Shown here piece by piece: positions 1 to 9,045 of a stretch of 64,000 bases of DNA. The translations under genes and the position numbers were made by a program. Source of the stretch: Ruminiclostridium cellobioparum subsp. termitidis CT1112. GTDB lineage: Bacteria; Bacillota; Clostridia; Acetivibrionales; DSM-1351. Below the pieces are notes generated by a model. It saw only the letters and a list, made by a program, of their open reading frames with translations. It was not told where the DNA came from and searched no databases. The DNA lies in contig NZ_AORV01000043.1 in NCBI RefSeq assembly GCF_000350485.1, positions 36,418 through 100,417 on the forward strand, given 5' to 3'. Position 1 is the stretch's first letter; every line of letters starts with the position of its first letter.

Positions 1-35
1 ATAGCTGAAAATATGTGTTCACTTGTTTGTTACCT

Positions 36-638
36 TTATTTATTGAATTTTAATTTTACAAAGCTCACCAGAATACCTATTCCAGCTCCGGCAATAATAA
101 TAAAAACAATACTTATGCGTTGACATAAAATTAAGACAACATTCGCAGCAAGAAATATCCCCCAACAGGTTTTATCTTTCAAAGACACAAAACCCATTTT
201 GCAGGCAGCAATAAGTACCAATCCTATAACTGCTCCCTGGATACCTTTTGTTGCTGACTGCACCAATGGTATTTCTCTGATATTGTCATATATCAAGCCC
301 ATTGCTACTATAATTATAAAGGTTGGGATTGCAGTTCCCATAAATGCCGCCAATGCTCCTATTACTCCATTGATATTGTATCCGATTAATGTCGCAGAAT
401 TAACTGCTACAGCACCGGGAACCGACTGCGCTGCTGCTAATGTATCAGCCATCTGTTCATTATCAATCCACTTTTTCCGGTCTACCACCTCCCTCTCAAT
501 TACCGGGACCATTGCAAATCCGCCGCCAAAGGCGATAGGTGATATTTTTAAAAATACCAGGAATAACTCAACAGCCAGAGACCACTTTGATTTTTTGTTT
601 TCTGTATCATTATTTATCACAAACACACCCTTTTCCAT
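36..638 (-). CDS. chrA: Chromate transporter family protein (short CHR type)
   Basis: A 200-residue hydrophobic membrane protein with the CHR family hallmarks: an N-terminal FGGG-A-VP stretch at about residues 36-44 and the AAAQSVPGAVAVNSATLIGY segment near residues 68-87. Short CHR proteins (about 180-200 residues, one domain) usually work as pairs of adjacent genes; the partner, if present, would lie left of base 36, outside the window. CHR proteins export chromate and some may move sulfate, so a place near sulfate genes is tolerable but proves nothing. The ATG at 638 has a modest upstream purine stretch. Family assignment is firm, the substrate is not. Confidence 0.85.
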   Translation of the reverse strand: MEKGVFVINNDTENKKSKWSLAVELFLVFLKISPIAFGGGFAMVPVIEREVVDRKKWIDNEQMADTLAAAQSVPGAVAVNSATLIGYNINGVIGALAAFMGTAIPTFIIIVAMGLIYDNIREIPLVQSATKGIQGAVIGLVLIAACKMGFVSLKDKTCWGIFLAANVVLILCQRISIVFIIIAGAGIGILVSFVKLKFNK

Positions 639-1045
639 AGTACCTATCTTTTTGAAAGCACATTGCAGCCAACCTTTTCATTCTATTTCCTGGAAGAATA
701 TCCTCATACCATAAATCAAAAATGCTTTCTAAAAAATTGTATATCTTTGAGATGTAAATGAGTATTCACTAACTCCCGATTCTTCCTCCAACGGATCAAG
801 ACATTTATTTCATTAACCAACTTTTATAAAGCTATATAAGTATGTGATTCATTTCAATAGTAGCAACCTATATTTTAAAAGTCAAACCAGTAGCGGAAGT
901 CCTAAAAAATGGCTGTAACTTTCTAAAAAATATACAAATTATTAAGTTTAGCATAAAAGGAAGGTTTGGATAATTTAAATTTGTGAGTACAATTATAGTA
1001 TGCATATATTATTTATATGTTTTCATCCATTCGTTGGGCGGATAA

Positions 1046-1264
1046 GCCGGAGGCGGAGTTGTCTCAAATTTAACACACAATCCTGCTTTATTTATTAATA
1101 AGGCAAAAACTGCTTTGAACAGTTATAAAGCCATGGCAATTCCCCTTGCGGCGACCGGTCATTTAATCCCGGTCATTGCATCGGCTGCCATGGCACTGAA
1201 CTCATTGTGCATATTTATGAATTTCCTGTTATCGTTTAGAAAAATATTAACACTAAAGCAGTGA
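1046..1264 (+). pseudogene. Remnant of a heavy-metal P-type ATPase C-terminus
   Basis: On the plus strand, the frame ending in TGA at 1262-1264 reads YKAMAIPLAATGHLIPV then IASAAMALNSL in the last third. This is the pattern of the final transmembrane pair of CopA/ZntA-type ATPases (IGIPLAA-G-L-P-IAA-AMA-SS). There is no start codon, no ribosome binding site and no upstream catalytic domain, and the frame is closed by a stop at 1043-1045. The tail overlaps the end of the opposed hemL. Most likely a decayed fragment. The rest of the gap from 639 to 1045 shows nothing recognisable. Confidence 0.55.
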
Positions 1265-2539
1265 AAAAGCATACTCTATAGCTGCTTTGGTTTCAGCAAT
1301 ATCCTTTTCAATATGGGCATATGACACAAACAGTGCTTCAAACTGTGAGGGAGCAATATAAATACCTCTATCCAGCATAAACGAGAAATATTTTTTAAAT
1401 TTCTCCAGGTCTGACTTTACCGCACTGCTGTAATCCACAACCACCCTGTCGCTGAAAAAAACACTTAAAAGCGAGCCCACCCTGTTAATACTTATATCGG
1501 TTCCGTACCTGTTTGCAGCCTCTGTATATGCATCTTCCAAGGATTTGCCCAGGCAATCCAAACGCTGGTAGAAGTCCCCTGTCTGCTTTATGGTCTTCAA
1601 CGTACTGATGCCGGCAGCCACTGCAACAGGATTGCCTGACAAGGTTCCTGCCTGGTATACAGGGCCCAGCGGAGCTATTTTCTCCATTATTTTCCTTCTT
1701 CCTCCGTATGCGCCAACAGGCATTCCTCCGCCGATAATCTTTCCCAATACTGTCAGATCGGGCTTTATGCCATACAACTCCTGAGCTCCCCCATAGGAAA
1801 CCCGGAAGCCTGTGATCACTTCGTCAAAAATCAAAAGCACACCGTGATTTTCGGTCAGTGTACGCAGCTGCTTAAGAAAATCAATATCCGGAAGCACCAG
1901 CCCCATATTGGCGGCAATGGGCTCAATTATAACTGCTGCAATTTTGCTGCCATATTTTTTGAACAGCTCCTGCAAACCTTCCGCGTCATTGTACACGGCT
2001 ACAAGGGTGTTCCTGGAATAATCCGCCGGTACTCCCGAACTGTCGGGCACCCCAGCCGTCAGGGCGCCTGAGCCGGCTTTGACCAGCAGGCCGTCACTGT
2101 GCCCGTGGTAACAGCCTTCGAATTTAACTATCAAATCCCTGCCGGTGTAACCTCTTGCCGCACGTATGGCACTCATGGCAGCCTCTGTTCCCGAGCTGAC
2201 AAGTCTGAGCATTTCCATGGAAGGAATGGCCTCACATATTAATTCGGCCAGCTGCAATTCATTCTCAGTGGGCGCCCCGAAGCTCGTTCCGTTTTCGGCG
2301 GCTTCCTTTATGGCCGCAATGACGGCAGGCTGCGCATGTCCCAAAATCATCGGGCCCCAGGAGCAAACGTAATCAATATATTCATTTTCATCAAGGTCAA
2401 AAAGCCTGGAACCCTTTCCTTTTTTTATTACCGGCGGCTTGAGACCAACCGATCTGAAGGCCCTGACAGGACTGTTTACTCCTCCGGGCATATAATTGCA
2501 GGCTTTATCAAATACTTCTTGAGATTTTATGTTATTCAT
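1253..2539 (-). CDS. hemL: Glutamate-1-semialdehyde 2,1-aminomutase
   Basis: Converts glutamate-1-semialdehyde to 5-aminolevulinate in the C5 haem pathway, a PLP enzyme of the cytosol. The protein is 428 residues, the usual length. Visible are the YHGHSDG motif near 144-150, the DEVITGFR motif near 239-246 and the PLP-binding lysine K267 in LGKIIGGGMPVG. It is the last gene of the hemA-sirC-hemC-cobA/hemD-hemB-hemL operon, 38 bases behind hemB. Start ATG at 2539 follows a GGAGAA-type site. Assignment is very secure. Confidence 0.97.
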   Translation of the reverse strand: MNNIKSQEVFDKACNYMPGGVNSPVRAFRSVGLKPPVIKKGKGSRLFDLDENEYIDYVCSWGPMILGHAQPAVIAAIKEAAENGTSFGAPTENELQLAELICEAIPSMEMLRLVSSGTEAAMSAIRAARGYTGRDLIVKFEGCYHGHSDGLLVKAGSGALTAGVPDSSGVPADYSRNTLVAVYNDAEGLQELFKKYGSKIAAVIIEPIAANMGLVLPDIDFLKQLRTLTENHGVLLIFDEVITGFRVSYGGAQELYGIKPDLTVLGKIIGGGMPVGAYGGRRKIMEKIAPLGPVYQAGTLSGNPVAVAAGISTLKTIKQTGDFYQRLDCLGKSLEDAYTEAANRYGTDISINRVGSLLSVFFSDRVVVDYSSAVKSDLEKFKKYFSFMLDRGIYIAPSQFEALFVSYAHIEKDIAETKAAIEYAFSLL

Positions 2540-2577
2540 GGGGACAATTCTCCTATAATATAGACTTACTGTATGTT

Positions 2578-3546
2578 TTATTTCAGCCAGGCTGCCGCAT
2601 CAATGGCAAAATAGCTGATAATTATAACTGCACCGGCCCTTTTTATTGCCGTCAGGGACTCAAGTGCCGCGCCTTTTTCATCAATCCAGCCTTTCCCGGC
2701 AGCAGCCTTGATCATGCAGTATTCGCCGCTGACATTATAGGCCGCCAGCGGATAGTCATATCTGGAAGCTGCCTCATGGATAATATCCAGATATGCAAGG
2801 GCCGGTTTTACCATTATTATATCGGCTCCTTCATCTATATCCAGCTCTATTTCCTTCATGGCTTCCTTCCTGCCGTGATAGTCCATCTGGTAGGTTTTTC
2901 TGTCTCCAAATGCCGGAGCAGAGCCGGCCGCATCTCTGAAAGGGCCGTAAAAGGCAGAGGCATATTTGGCACTGTAGGCCATAATTGCCTTATCGGTGAA
3001 AGAACTGCCGTCAAGAGCTTTCCTTATGGCAGCCACTCTGCCGTCCATCATATCGGACGGGGCAATTATATCGGCACCTGCATCAGCCAGGCTGACAGCT
3101 GCTTTTGCTAAAACCTCCAGGGTCAGGTCATTATCTATCTTGTTGTCTTTTATAATCCCGCAATGCCCGTGACTGGTGTATTCACACAAGCAAAGGTCAG
3201 CCGACAGAACAAGTTCGGGGAACCGCTGTTTTGCCTGCCTTAGAGCCTTTTGAACAATACCGTCACTGCAGAAGGCACCGGTTCCGACCTCATCCTTCTC
3301 ATCGGGTACACCAAACAGGAGCACGCCGGGAATCCCCGCCTTCTGCACCTTTTCCAGCTGGAAGAGCAGCCGGTCCACCGAGTAATGATTTATTCCGGGC
3401 ATTGAGGCTATTTCTCTTTCTATGCCTGCACCTTCTGCAACAAACATGGGATAAATAAAATCTTCCACATTTATATTTGTCTCTCTCACAAGTTTTCTCA
3501 GCCCGGGACTGGTTCTGAGTCTCCTGGGTCTTTTTATCAAATCCAT
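2578..3546 (-). CDS. hemB: Porphobilinogen synthase
   Basis: Condenses two 5-aminolevulinate molecules to porphobilinogen. 322 residues, normal length. The zinc-type metal site is seen as DLCLCEYTSHGHCG with three cysteines, the first Schiff-base lysine lies in AYSAKYASAFYGPFR, and the second in MVKPALAYLD. An upstream GGAGG site in front of ATG 3546 supports the start. Lies between cobA/hemD and hemL in the haem operon, 16 bases after the former. The cysteine-rich site indicates a zinc-dependent form rather than the magnesium-only form. Confidence 0.97.
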   Translation of the reverse strand: MDLIKRPRRLRTSPGLRKLVRETNINVEDFIYPMFVAEGAGIEREIASMPGINHYSVDRLLFQLEKVQKAGIPGVLLFGVPDEKDEVGTGAFCSDGIVQKALRQAKQRFPELVLSADLCLCEYTSHGHCGIIKDNKIDNDLTLEVLAKAAVSLADAGADIIAPSDMMDGRVAAIRKALDGSSFTDKAIMAYSAKYASAFYGPFRDAAGSAPAFGDRKTYQMDYHGRKEAMKEIELDIDEGADIIMVKPALAYLDIIHEAASRYDYPLAAYNVSGEYCMIKAAAGKGWIDEKGAALESLTAIKRAGAVIIISYFAIDAAAWLK

Positions 3547-3562
3547 TTTTACCTCCGGAAGC

Positions 3563-5116
3563 CTATTGTTGAGTATTTAACCTTCTATTTTCGGAAAGTT
3601 CGATTATTTTATTTATTATTCCTTCTGAATTATACTGTTCAGCAACTGCGGTTACGGTGATTCCTTCCTCTGCGGCGGCACCGGCGGTGACCGGCCCGAT
3701 ACATACCATATGGGCGGGCAATTCCCGTATTTTTTCCTTCCCCAGTATGGTCACAAAAGCCTTCACTGCCGACGGGCTTGCAAAGGTTATGATGTCGGCC
3801 TTTTCCAGCTCGGGAACTAAATAATCCAGCCTGCTTCCCAGATTACTGGTTTCCGCCGTGTAGACAGCTATTTCGTCATAAGCTATACCATTATCCTTAA
3901 AGCCCCGGGTCAATTCAGGCCTTGAAAGCTCCGAATCAATCAGCAGTATTTTATCCCTGCCTTCTATTCTTTCAATCAATCCCGATAATAACTCCTTGGA
4001 TGTGTATTTCTCAGGAATATAATCCGGATACAGGCCCTTTGAATTAAGTGCCTTTTCAGTGGCTGAGCCCACCACTGCAAGCTTGATGCCATAAAGCCTG
4101 CGGATATCTGTCTTCAGCTGGTTGAGCCGCCTGAAAAATATCTCAACACCGTTTGCACTTGTAAATATCAGCCAGCTGTATGAGTCAAGCCTGTTCAAAG
4201 CCGTATGAAACTGCTCGTTTTCCTGCACTTCGGTTATTTTGATAACAGGAAATTCAGTCACATGGGCTCCATGTGCTTCCAGTCCTTTAACCAGAGTATC
4301 CGAGTGTTCGGCAGGTCTGGTGACAACTATCCTATTGCCCGAGAGCACTCCTTTACTATACCACCCAAGGCTTTCACCAAGTTCCGCGACCTGGCCTGCA
4401 ACTATAACCGCAGGTGATTTTACCCTGTAATGCACACACTTTTCGGCAATATCGGACAATGTGCCGTTAACCACTCTCTGCCCGGGCCTTGTTCCCTTCT
4501 CAACAACAGCAACAGGTGTCCGGGGTTCTTTTCCAAACTTCATAAGACCGCTGCAAATTTCGCCGATATTTTTTACACCCATGAGAAAAACCAGGGTGCC
4601 TTCCTGCTTTGCAAGTGTTTCAAAATCACATAGGGGCTTGTCTTCACCATCCCCCGAAATTTTATTTTCAACCGAATGGTGCCCGGTGATGATATGAAGT
4701 GATGAGGCATGCTCCCTGTGTGTGACAGGTATTCCTGCATATGCAGGAACAGCTATGGCGGAGGTGATGCCGGGCACAACTTCAAATTCTATCCCGTTTT
4801 TATGAAGGTATTCACATTCTTCTCCGCCCCGTCCGAATAAAAACGGGTCACCGCCCTTCACCCGGGCTACCGTCCTGCCTTCATTTGCATATTTCAGAAG
4901 TATTTTATTTATCTCCTTCTGCGGCACCTGGTGATGCTGAGGCTGTTTTCCCACATAGACAAATTCCGCCCCATCATGAGCAAACCCCAGCACATTGCTG
5001 TCAATAAGCCGGTCATATACGATGACATCGGATTGCTTGATGGCCTCTGCGGCTTTTAAGGTCAAAAGCTTGTAATTCCCAGGCCCGGCCCCTATAATAT
5101 ATACTTTTCCGGCCAT
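3563..5116 (-). CDS. cobA/hemD: Uroporphyrinogen-III C-methyltransferase / uroporphyrinogen-III synthase fusion
   Basis: Two-domain protein of about 517 residues. The N-terminal part (about 1-245) is a SUMT methyltransferase with the VYIIGAGPGNYKLLT start, the VVPGITSAIAVPAYAGIPVTHR segment shortened here to its signature, and VKGGDPFLFGRGGEE. The C-terminal part (about 260-517) is HemD, with VVTRPAEHSDTLV and a SYSWLIFTSANGVE block. Such CobA-HemD fusions are common in clostridia and channel hydroxymethylbilane to precorrin-2. I place the start at ATG 5116 behind GGGGGA rather than at a TTG nine bases upstream. It begins just after the hemC stop. Confidence 0.95.
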   Translation of the reverse strand: MAGKVYIIGAGPGNYKLLTLKAAEAIKQSDVIVYDRLIDSNVLGFAHDGAEFVYVGKQPQHHQVPQKEINKILLKYANEGRTVARVKGGDPFLFGRGGEECEYLHKNGIEFEVVPGITSAIAVPAYAGIPVTHREHASSLHIITGHHSVENKISGDGEDKPLCDFETLAKQEGTLVFLMGVKNIGEICSGLMKFGKEPRTPVAVVEKGTRPGQRVVNGTLSDIAEKCVHYRVKSPAVIVAGQVAELGESLGWYSKGVLSGNRIVVTRPAEHSDTLVKGLEAHGAHVTEFPVIKITEVQENEQFHTALNRLDSYSWLIFTSANGVEIFFRRLNQLKTDIRRLYGIKLAVVGSATEKALNSKGLYPDYIPEKYTSKELLSGLIERIEGRDKILLIDSELSRPELTRGFKDNGIAYDEIAVYTAETSNLGSRLDYLVPELEKADIITFASPSAVKAFVTILGKEKIRELPAHMVCIGPVTAGAAAEEGITVTAVAEQYNSEGIINKIIELSENRRLNTQQ

Positions 5117-5118
5117 AA

Positions 5119-6027
5119 TCAGCAATCCCCCATATTTATTTGATTTTGTACCATAAGGTCGGCAAGCCTTTCTCCAAGGGTGGGGGTCTGCCGCTTATCC
5201 CCTTCAACCGCTGCCCGTAAAACAGTCTTACCGTCATTTACAGCCAGCATTCCCGTTATTTTCATTTCATTGCCGCTGATGACGGCATGTGCCGCGACAG
5301 GTGTACTGCAGCCGCCGTTAAGCCGGATCATGAAGCTTCTTTCGGCCTCCAGGGCCAACCATGTGTCCGGACTGTTTATGGAATTTACAAGCTCCTGCAT
5401 TTTTCCGCCCTTTCTGACCTGAACGCCTAATATGCCCTGTCCTATGGCGGGAATCATCTCTTCAACGGGAAAACAGCAGCCGCATTTTTCATGCAGCCCC
5501 AATCTTTTCAGTCCTGCTGCCGCAAGAACTATGGCATCGTATTCACCTGCGCCAAGCTTATCCAGCCTGGTAAGAACATTGCCCCTCAACTGCCGTACAT
5601 TAAGATCAGGCCTTAAGGCAAGGAGCTGGACCTCACGGCGGATACTGCTTGTCCCCACTACCGCTCCAGTCCTCAGCTCCTTCAGACTTTGGCCGTTTGT
5701 TGTTACTAAAACATCACGGGGATCTTCCCTCTCTGAAACAGCCGCGATTGTCAATTGGCCTGGCATGACGGCAGGCATATCCTTCATACTGTGAACTGCC
5801 ATATCTATTTTGTCTTCAATGAGCGCATTTTCTATTTCGTTGACAAACAGGCCTTTTCCGCCTATCAGATCAAGTCTTGTATCCAGAAGGACATCCCCCC
5901 TGGTTTTCATTCCCACAAGCTCAAACTTGAGTCCGGAGAACCTGCTTTCCAGCAGATTTACAATCAACCTGCTCTGAGCCATCGCAAGTGCACTTTCACG
6001 GGTGCCCACCCTTATGGTTCCATTCAT
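5119..6027 (-). CDS. hemC: Hydroxymethylbilane synthase
   Basis: Polymerises four porphobilinogens into hydroxymethylbilane. 302 residues, family-typical. The dipyrromethane cofactor is attached to C240 in LNGGCSTPVAAHA. The conserved HSMKDMP (79-85), GTSSIRR (125-131) and RQLRGNV (145-151) blocks are all present. It lies between sirC and cobA/hemD with tight spacing, as expected for one haem/sirohaem transcript. Secure. Confidence 0.97.
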   Translation of the reverse strand: MNGTIRVGTRESALAMAQSRLIVNLLESRFSGLKFELVGMKTRGDVLLDTRLDLIGGKGLFVNEIENALIEDKIDMAVHSMKDMPAVMPGQLTIAAVSEREDPRDVLVTTNGQSLKELRTGAVVGTSSIRREVQLLALRPDLNVRQLRGNVLTRLDKLGAGEYDAIVLAAAGLKRLGLHEKCGCCFPVEEMIPAIGQGILGVQVRKGGKMQELVNSINSPDTWLALEAERSFMIRLNGGCSTPVAAHAVISGNEMKITGMLAVNDGKTVLRAAVEGDKRQTPTLGERLADLMVQNQINMGDC

Positions 6028-6117
6028 AGTCCAGCTGCCTCCATTAAATAGTTTATCCTGTAAATAATTTATTTTTCAAATAGTATTTACCGCCCAAAAC
6101 CCGGCAATGGGCTACAT

Positions 6118-6750
6118 CTAAGCCCTGATTTTCTCTTCGTGCCGCTGCAGCACCCCATTTAATGCCCGGGGGGTAATTTCGCCCTTTGAATAAAACTCCT
6201 CAAGAACATTCCGAAGTTCGTGCTCTTTCTCAGGCTGGGTGAGGCAGCTTTTGCGGACTCTGCTTCGGAAACCGGCAAGCATCTCCACAATTTCGGAATA
6301 ATCTTCGGGAAATATCTCCTCCGTAATTTTTCTGATTTTTTTTGAAAGTGCCGGATATACCCCTGATGTTGATATTCCAATAGCTAAAGATCCTCTTTTA
6401 ACTATTGACGGAAATATAAATGTACATTTTTCAGGATCATCCACAACATTAACAGGTATATTCATATTTACCGCATCTTCATATACCTGTTCATTTGTTT
6501 CCATTGACGAAGTGGCAGCCACAACCAGGTATACCTCATTAATATCATTTTTTGTATACGTACTTCTTATAATTTTTAATTTATCCTGCTTTTCCAATTC
6601 AACTAATGAGCTGCATGCTTCAGGAGCAATAATAATTATATCAGCTTCAAACCTCAATAATATTTCGGCTTTTCTGTATGCAATTGCGCCCCCGCCCACT
6701 ATTAAACACCGCTTTCCCTTAAGGTCGACATACATCGGGAACATGGCCAT
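6118..6750 (-). CDS. sirC: Precorrin-2 dehydrogenase / sirohydrochlorin ferrochelatase-like protein
   Basis: About 210 residues with an N-terminal NAD-binding fold (GGGAIAYRKAEILLRF near 18-33), then the TSSMETNEQVYEDA and PVNVVDDPEKCTFIFPS blocks of the CysG N-terminal/Met8p/SirC family, and ISTSGVYPALSKKIR. It oxidises precorrin-2 to sirohydrochlorin and, in bifunctional members, inserts iron to give sirohaem. Sirohaem is the cofactor of the sulfite reductase at 10660-11523, which explains why a haem operon abuts the sulfate operon. Whether this copy also chelates iron cannot be read from sequence. ATG 6750 follows GGGGG. Confidence 0.9.
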   Translation of the reverse strand: MAMFPMYVDLKGKRCLIVGGGAIAYRKAEILLRFEADIIIIAPEACSSLVELEKQDKLKIIRSTYTKNDINEVYLVVAATSSMETNEQVYEDAVNMNIPVNVVDDPEKCTFIFPSIVKRGSLAIGISTSGVYPALSKKIRKITEEIFPEDYSEIVEMLAGFRSRVRKSCLTQPEKEHELRNVLEEFYSKGEITPRALNGVLQRHEEKIRA

Positions 6751-6781
6751 ATCAATTACCCCCGTTTAAAAACACATATTT

Positions 6782-7826
6782 TCATACCTTCGCAAAATTA
6801 TTTCTCTTATTGTACCATCTCATAAACTCCCCGATATGGCAGTTGATTTGCTCGTTAATATATTCAAAATCAAACGGCTTTTCCTTGTCTGCACGTGATG
6901 GATTTGCATTCTTAAGCTGATCTATGTTATACAGTTTCACGTTATCCAGTTGTTCCATCGCCTGGTCAAAGTCCCTTGGTACCGCCAGGTCTATGAATAA
7001 ATAAGGTTTTTCCTTATCTTTCATTGTTTCCTCCAGCATATCCAGGGTAACTGTATAATGAGGGCTTAAGGTGGCGCCAATAATAACATCCGACTGATGG
7101 ATATACAAATACCTGTCATTATAATCCACAGTCATAAAAATATTATCGTTTTGTGTCCGCCCATCAGTATCAGCCGCACTCCTCTTTGTCATGAGGATAT
7201 TACTGCAGCCTGTTTCAAACAACACTTCCCGCACTGCTTTTCCTATTTCTCCAGAGCCTATGATGAGAACTTTTTTACCGGTCAGCTCCTGTTTATACAG
7301 CGCTTCAAGCAGCTGCCCCACCTGACCTGCAACTGAAGAAGCTTTTTTGATCTCTATTCCTCTGGTTTTGATTTTTTTTGAGGAAGTAACGGCAAGCCTT
7401 GACAGGGTATTTAAAACAGCCCGGGAGGTTCCGTATTTCATGGATATTTCATAGGCTTTTCTGAACTGTCCCAATATCTGGTCTTCCCCTAGTATCATTG
7501 AGTCCATACCCGCTGCGACCTTCATAATATGCCTGATTGCATTGATTCCTTCATATATGCAAAAGTACTTCTTCATTCTATGGAGGTCAAGTCCCTTCAG
7601 AAGGCAGAAGTTCTTTTCAACATTTGCCACATCCAACCGGGAAGCTTCTGAAAAAACATGTATTTCAGTCCGGTTGCAGGTTGAAAGAATAGCGCATTCC
7701 GAAATCGCCCCCCGACTTTTTTATTCCGGAAAGCATTTTTTCATATTCGTCCGGCCCCATACTGAATTTTTCCCGTATTTCTACCGGTGTTGTTTTGTAA
7801 TTGACTCCAACAACATATATTTTCAT
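6782..7826 (-). CDS. hemA: Glutamyl-tRNA reductase (apparent frameshift)
   Basis: First enzyme of the C5 haem pathway, reducing glutamyl-tRNA to the semialdehyde. The N-terminus starts at ATG 7826 behind GGAGA and reads VVGVNYKTTPVEIREKFS. At the C6 run 7718-7723 (G6 in the coding strand) the frame breaks. Removing one G restores ISECAILSTCNRTEIHVF with the catalytic cysteine, and continues into the MILGEDQILGQ and SGEIGKAV segments. Length 1045 bases is one over a multiple of three. Even repaired (about 347 residues) the protein ends near the start of the C-terminal dimerisation domain, shorter than the usual 400 or more residues. Function is likely if the break is a sequencing error. Confidence 0.85.
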
Positions 7827-7997
7827 TTAATCTCCATGTTCCCAATGTACCAAATAAATTTTATCTGTGTCTTGCCAGCTAAAAAAATATTTAACGGCTG
7901 AATAATATAATCAGTGAAGGCTTGATACCCCCACTGATGCATATTTATTTTATTAAATTTGTCCAGCTGTAATTGTTGTTCAACTTATAATATAACT

Positions 7998-8025
7998 ATT
8001 ATAACTAATTACCTTTAAAATTCAA
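7998..8025 (-). promoter_or_regulatory. Putative promoter of the haem operon
   Basis: In the 249-base gap between the thioredoxin-reductase-like gene and hemA, the minus strand shows TTGAAT (8020-8025), 16 bases, then TATAAT (7998-8003). Downstream in the 170-base leader is a hairpin with arms ATCAGTG and CACTGAT near 7905-7935. No long U run follows it, so it is not an obvious terminator. Confidence 0.6.
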
Positions 8026-8075
8026 AATATTTAAATTAACTCGTTGTATTGTTTAAAGTTACTTCCAGCAATGAT

Positions 8076-8972
8076 CTATTTTGCTTCTGTTCTTGCATTT
8101 TTTTCTCTTACAAGTTCAATTATTTTTCTTGCAGCCATCGCTCCCTGCCCCACGGCAGTAGATACCTGCTTGAAGCCTCCTGTACAGTCACCAGCGGCAA
8201 ATAATCCTGTTATATTGGTTTTCTGATCCTTATCAACCGTTATGGATGCACCTTCTGTGATTACACCAAGCTTTCTGGCAAAATCGGCACTGGATGCACT
8301 GTCATTGGCAATAAAGATTCCGTCAAGATTTTCAGCAGTGCCGTCTGAAAAATGAATTCTTTCAAGATAATCCTTGCCTTCCAGCTTCAGAATAGTCTTA
8401 TCCACTATATTGAACTTTTCATGCAAACTGCTGTAATCACCGCTGTACTCAAGCTCCCTGCCGTTTGTGTATATTGTTATGTTTGAAGTGAAGGGTTTAA
8501 GTTCTTCGGCCTCATGAGCGGCAAAATCCTTGTGTCCAAGCACACCAACCTTAAGATTTCTGTAAAAGAAGCCGTCACAGGTAGTACAGTAGCTTACCCC
8601 TATGCCTTCCAGTTCCTTAAGTCCTTCCAGGTTCAGTTTCTTCTGAGGCTGTCCTGTGGCAAGAAGAACGGTTTTTCCGGTATAACTTTTTTCTGTGGTT
8701 ATGACTTCAAAATCCTCACTTTGGTTTACTCCCAGAACTTCTTCCTCCGCTATATCGGCACCGAGCCTTTTGGCTTGAAGTTCCCCCGCTTTTAGAAGCT
8801 CACTTCCGCTGATTGCTTCGGTAAACCCGAAATAATTCTCGATTTTATGGGCCTTTAGCAATTCACTGCTGTTTTTTCCTATCACCAGTGTTTTAAGGTT
8901 TGCACGAACAGTGTACAGCGCTGCCGATAACCCGGCCGGACCCTTGCCCACAATAATCACATCGTAAATCAT
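8076..8972 (-). CDS. Thioredoxin-reductase-like FAD/NAD(P) oxidoreductase
   Basis: About 298 residues with the thioredoxin reductase plan: FAD-binding VGKGPAGLSAALYTVRA at the N-terminus, the redox-active CTTC (in YCTTCDGFFYRN) in the central NAD(P) domain, and GLFAAGDCTGGFKQV near the C-terminus. The nucleotide-binding motif after the CxxC is GVLGHKD rather than the usual GGGDSA, so pyridine-nucleotide binding may differ. It is the last gene of the sulfate operon and may feed electrons to a thiol carrier in sulfite/APS reduction (inference). The start at 8972 is chosen because GGAGG stands 8 bases upstream; an ATG 7 codons earlier lies inside a repeat element. Confidence 0.85.
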   Translation of the reverse strand: MIYDVIIVGKGPAGLSAALYTVRANLKTLVIGKNSSELLKAHKIENYFGFTEAISGSELLKAGELQAKRLGADIAEEEVLGVNQSEDFEVITTEKSYTGKTVLLATGQPQKKLNLEGLKELEGIGVSYCTTCDGFFYRNLKVGVLGHKDFAAHEAEELKPFTSNITIYTNGRELEYSGDYSSLHEKFNIVDKTILKLEGKDYLERIHFSDGTAENLDGIFIANDSASSADFARKLGVITEGASITVDKDQKTNITGLFAAGDCTGGFKQVSTAVGQGAMAARKIIELVREKNARTEAK

Positions 8973-9045
8973 ATTAACCTCCATGAGCCGCATAGCGGCT
9001 ACAAAATGTGATGAAAATTTATATCCTTTAGGTTAATTGGCCATG
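8973..9045. repeat. Intergenic RBS-flanking repeat, copy R1 (short)
   Basis: Shortest copy of an element found also at 10556, 19161 and 39689. On the minus strand it ends in a hairpin with arms AGCCGC and GCGGCT followed by GGAGG and the next start codon. Its other end carries AGGTTAATTGGCC (plus strand). The second hairpin present in the longer copies is missing here. It fills the gap between metY and the thioredoxin-reductase-like gene. Confidence 0.65.

Noticed and set aside
199..714. Long plus-strand frames opposite the chromate transporter, cys, met, liv and nrd genes
   Set aside because: They lie fully antisense to well-supported genes, lack ribosome binding sites and show only the reverse-complement image of conserved proteins.
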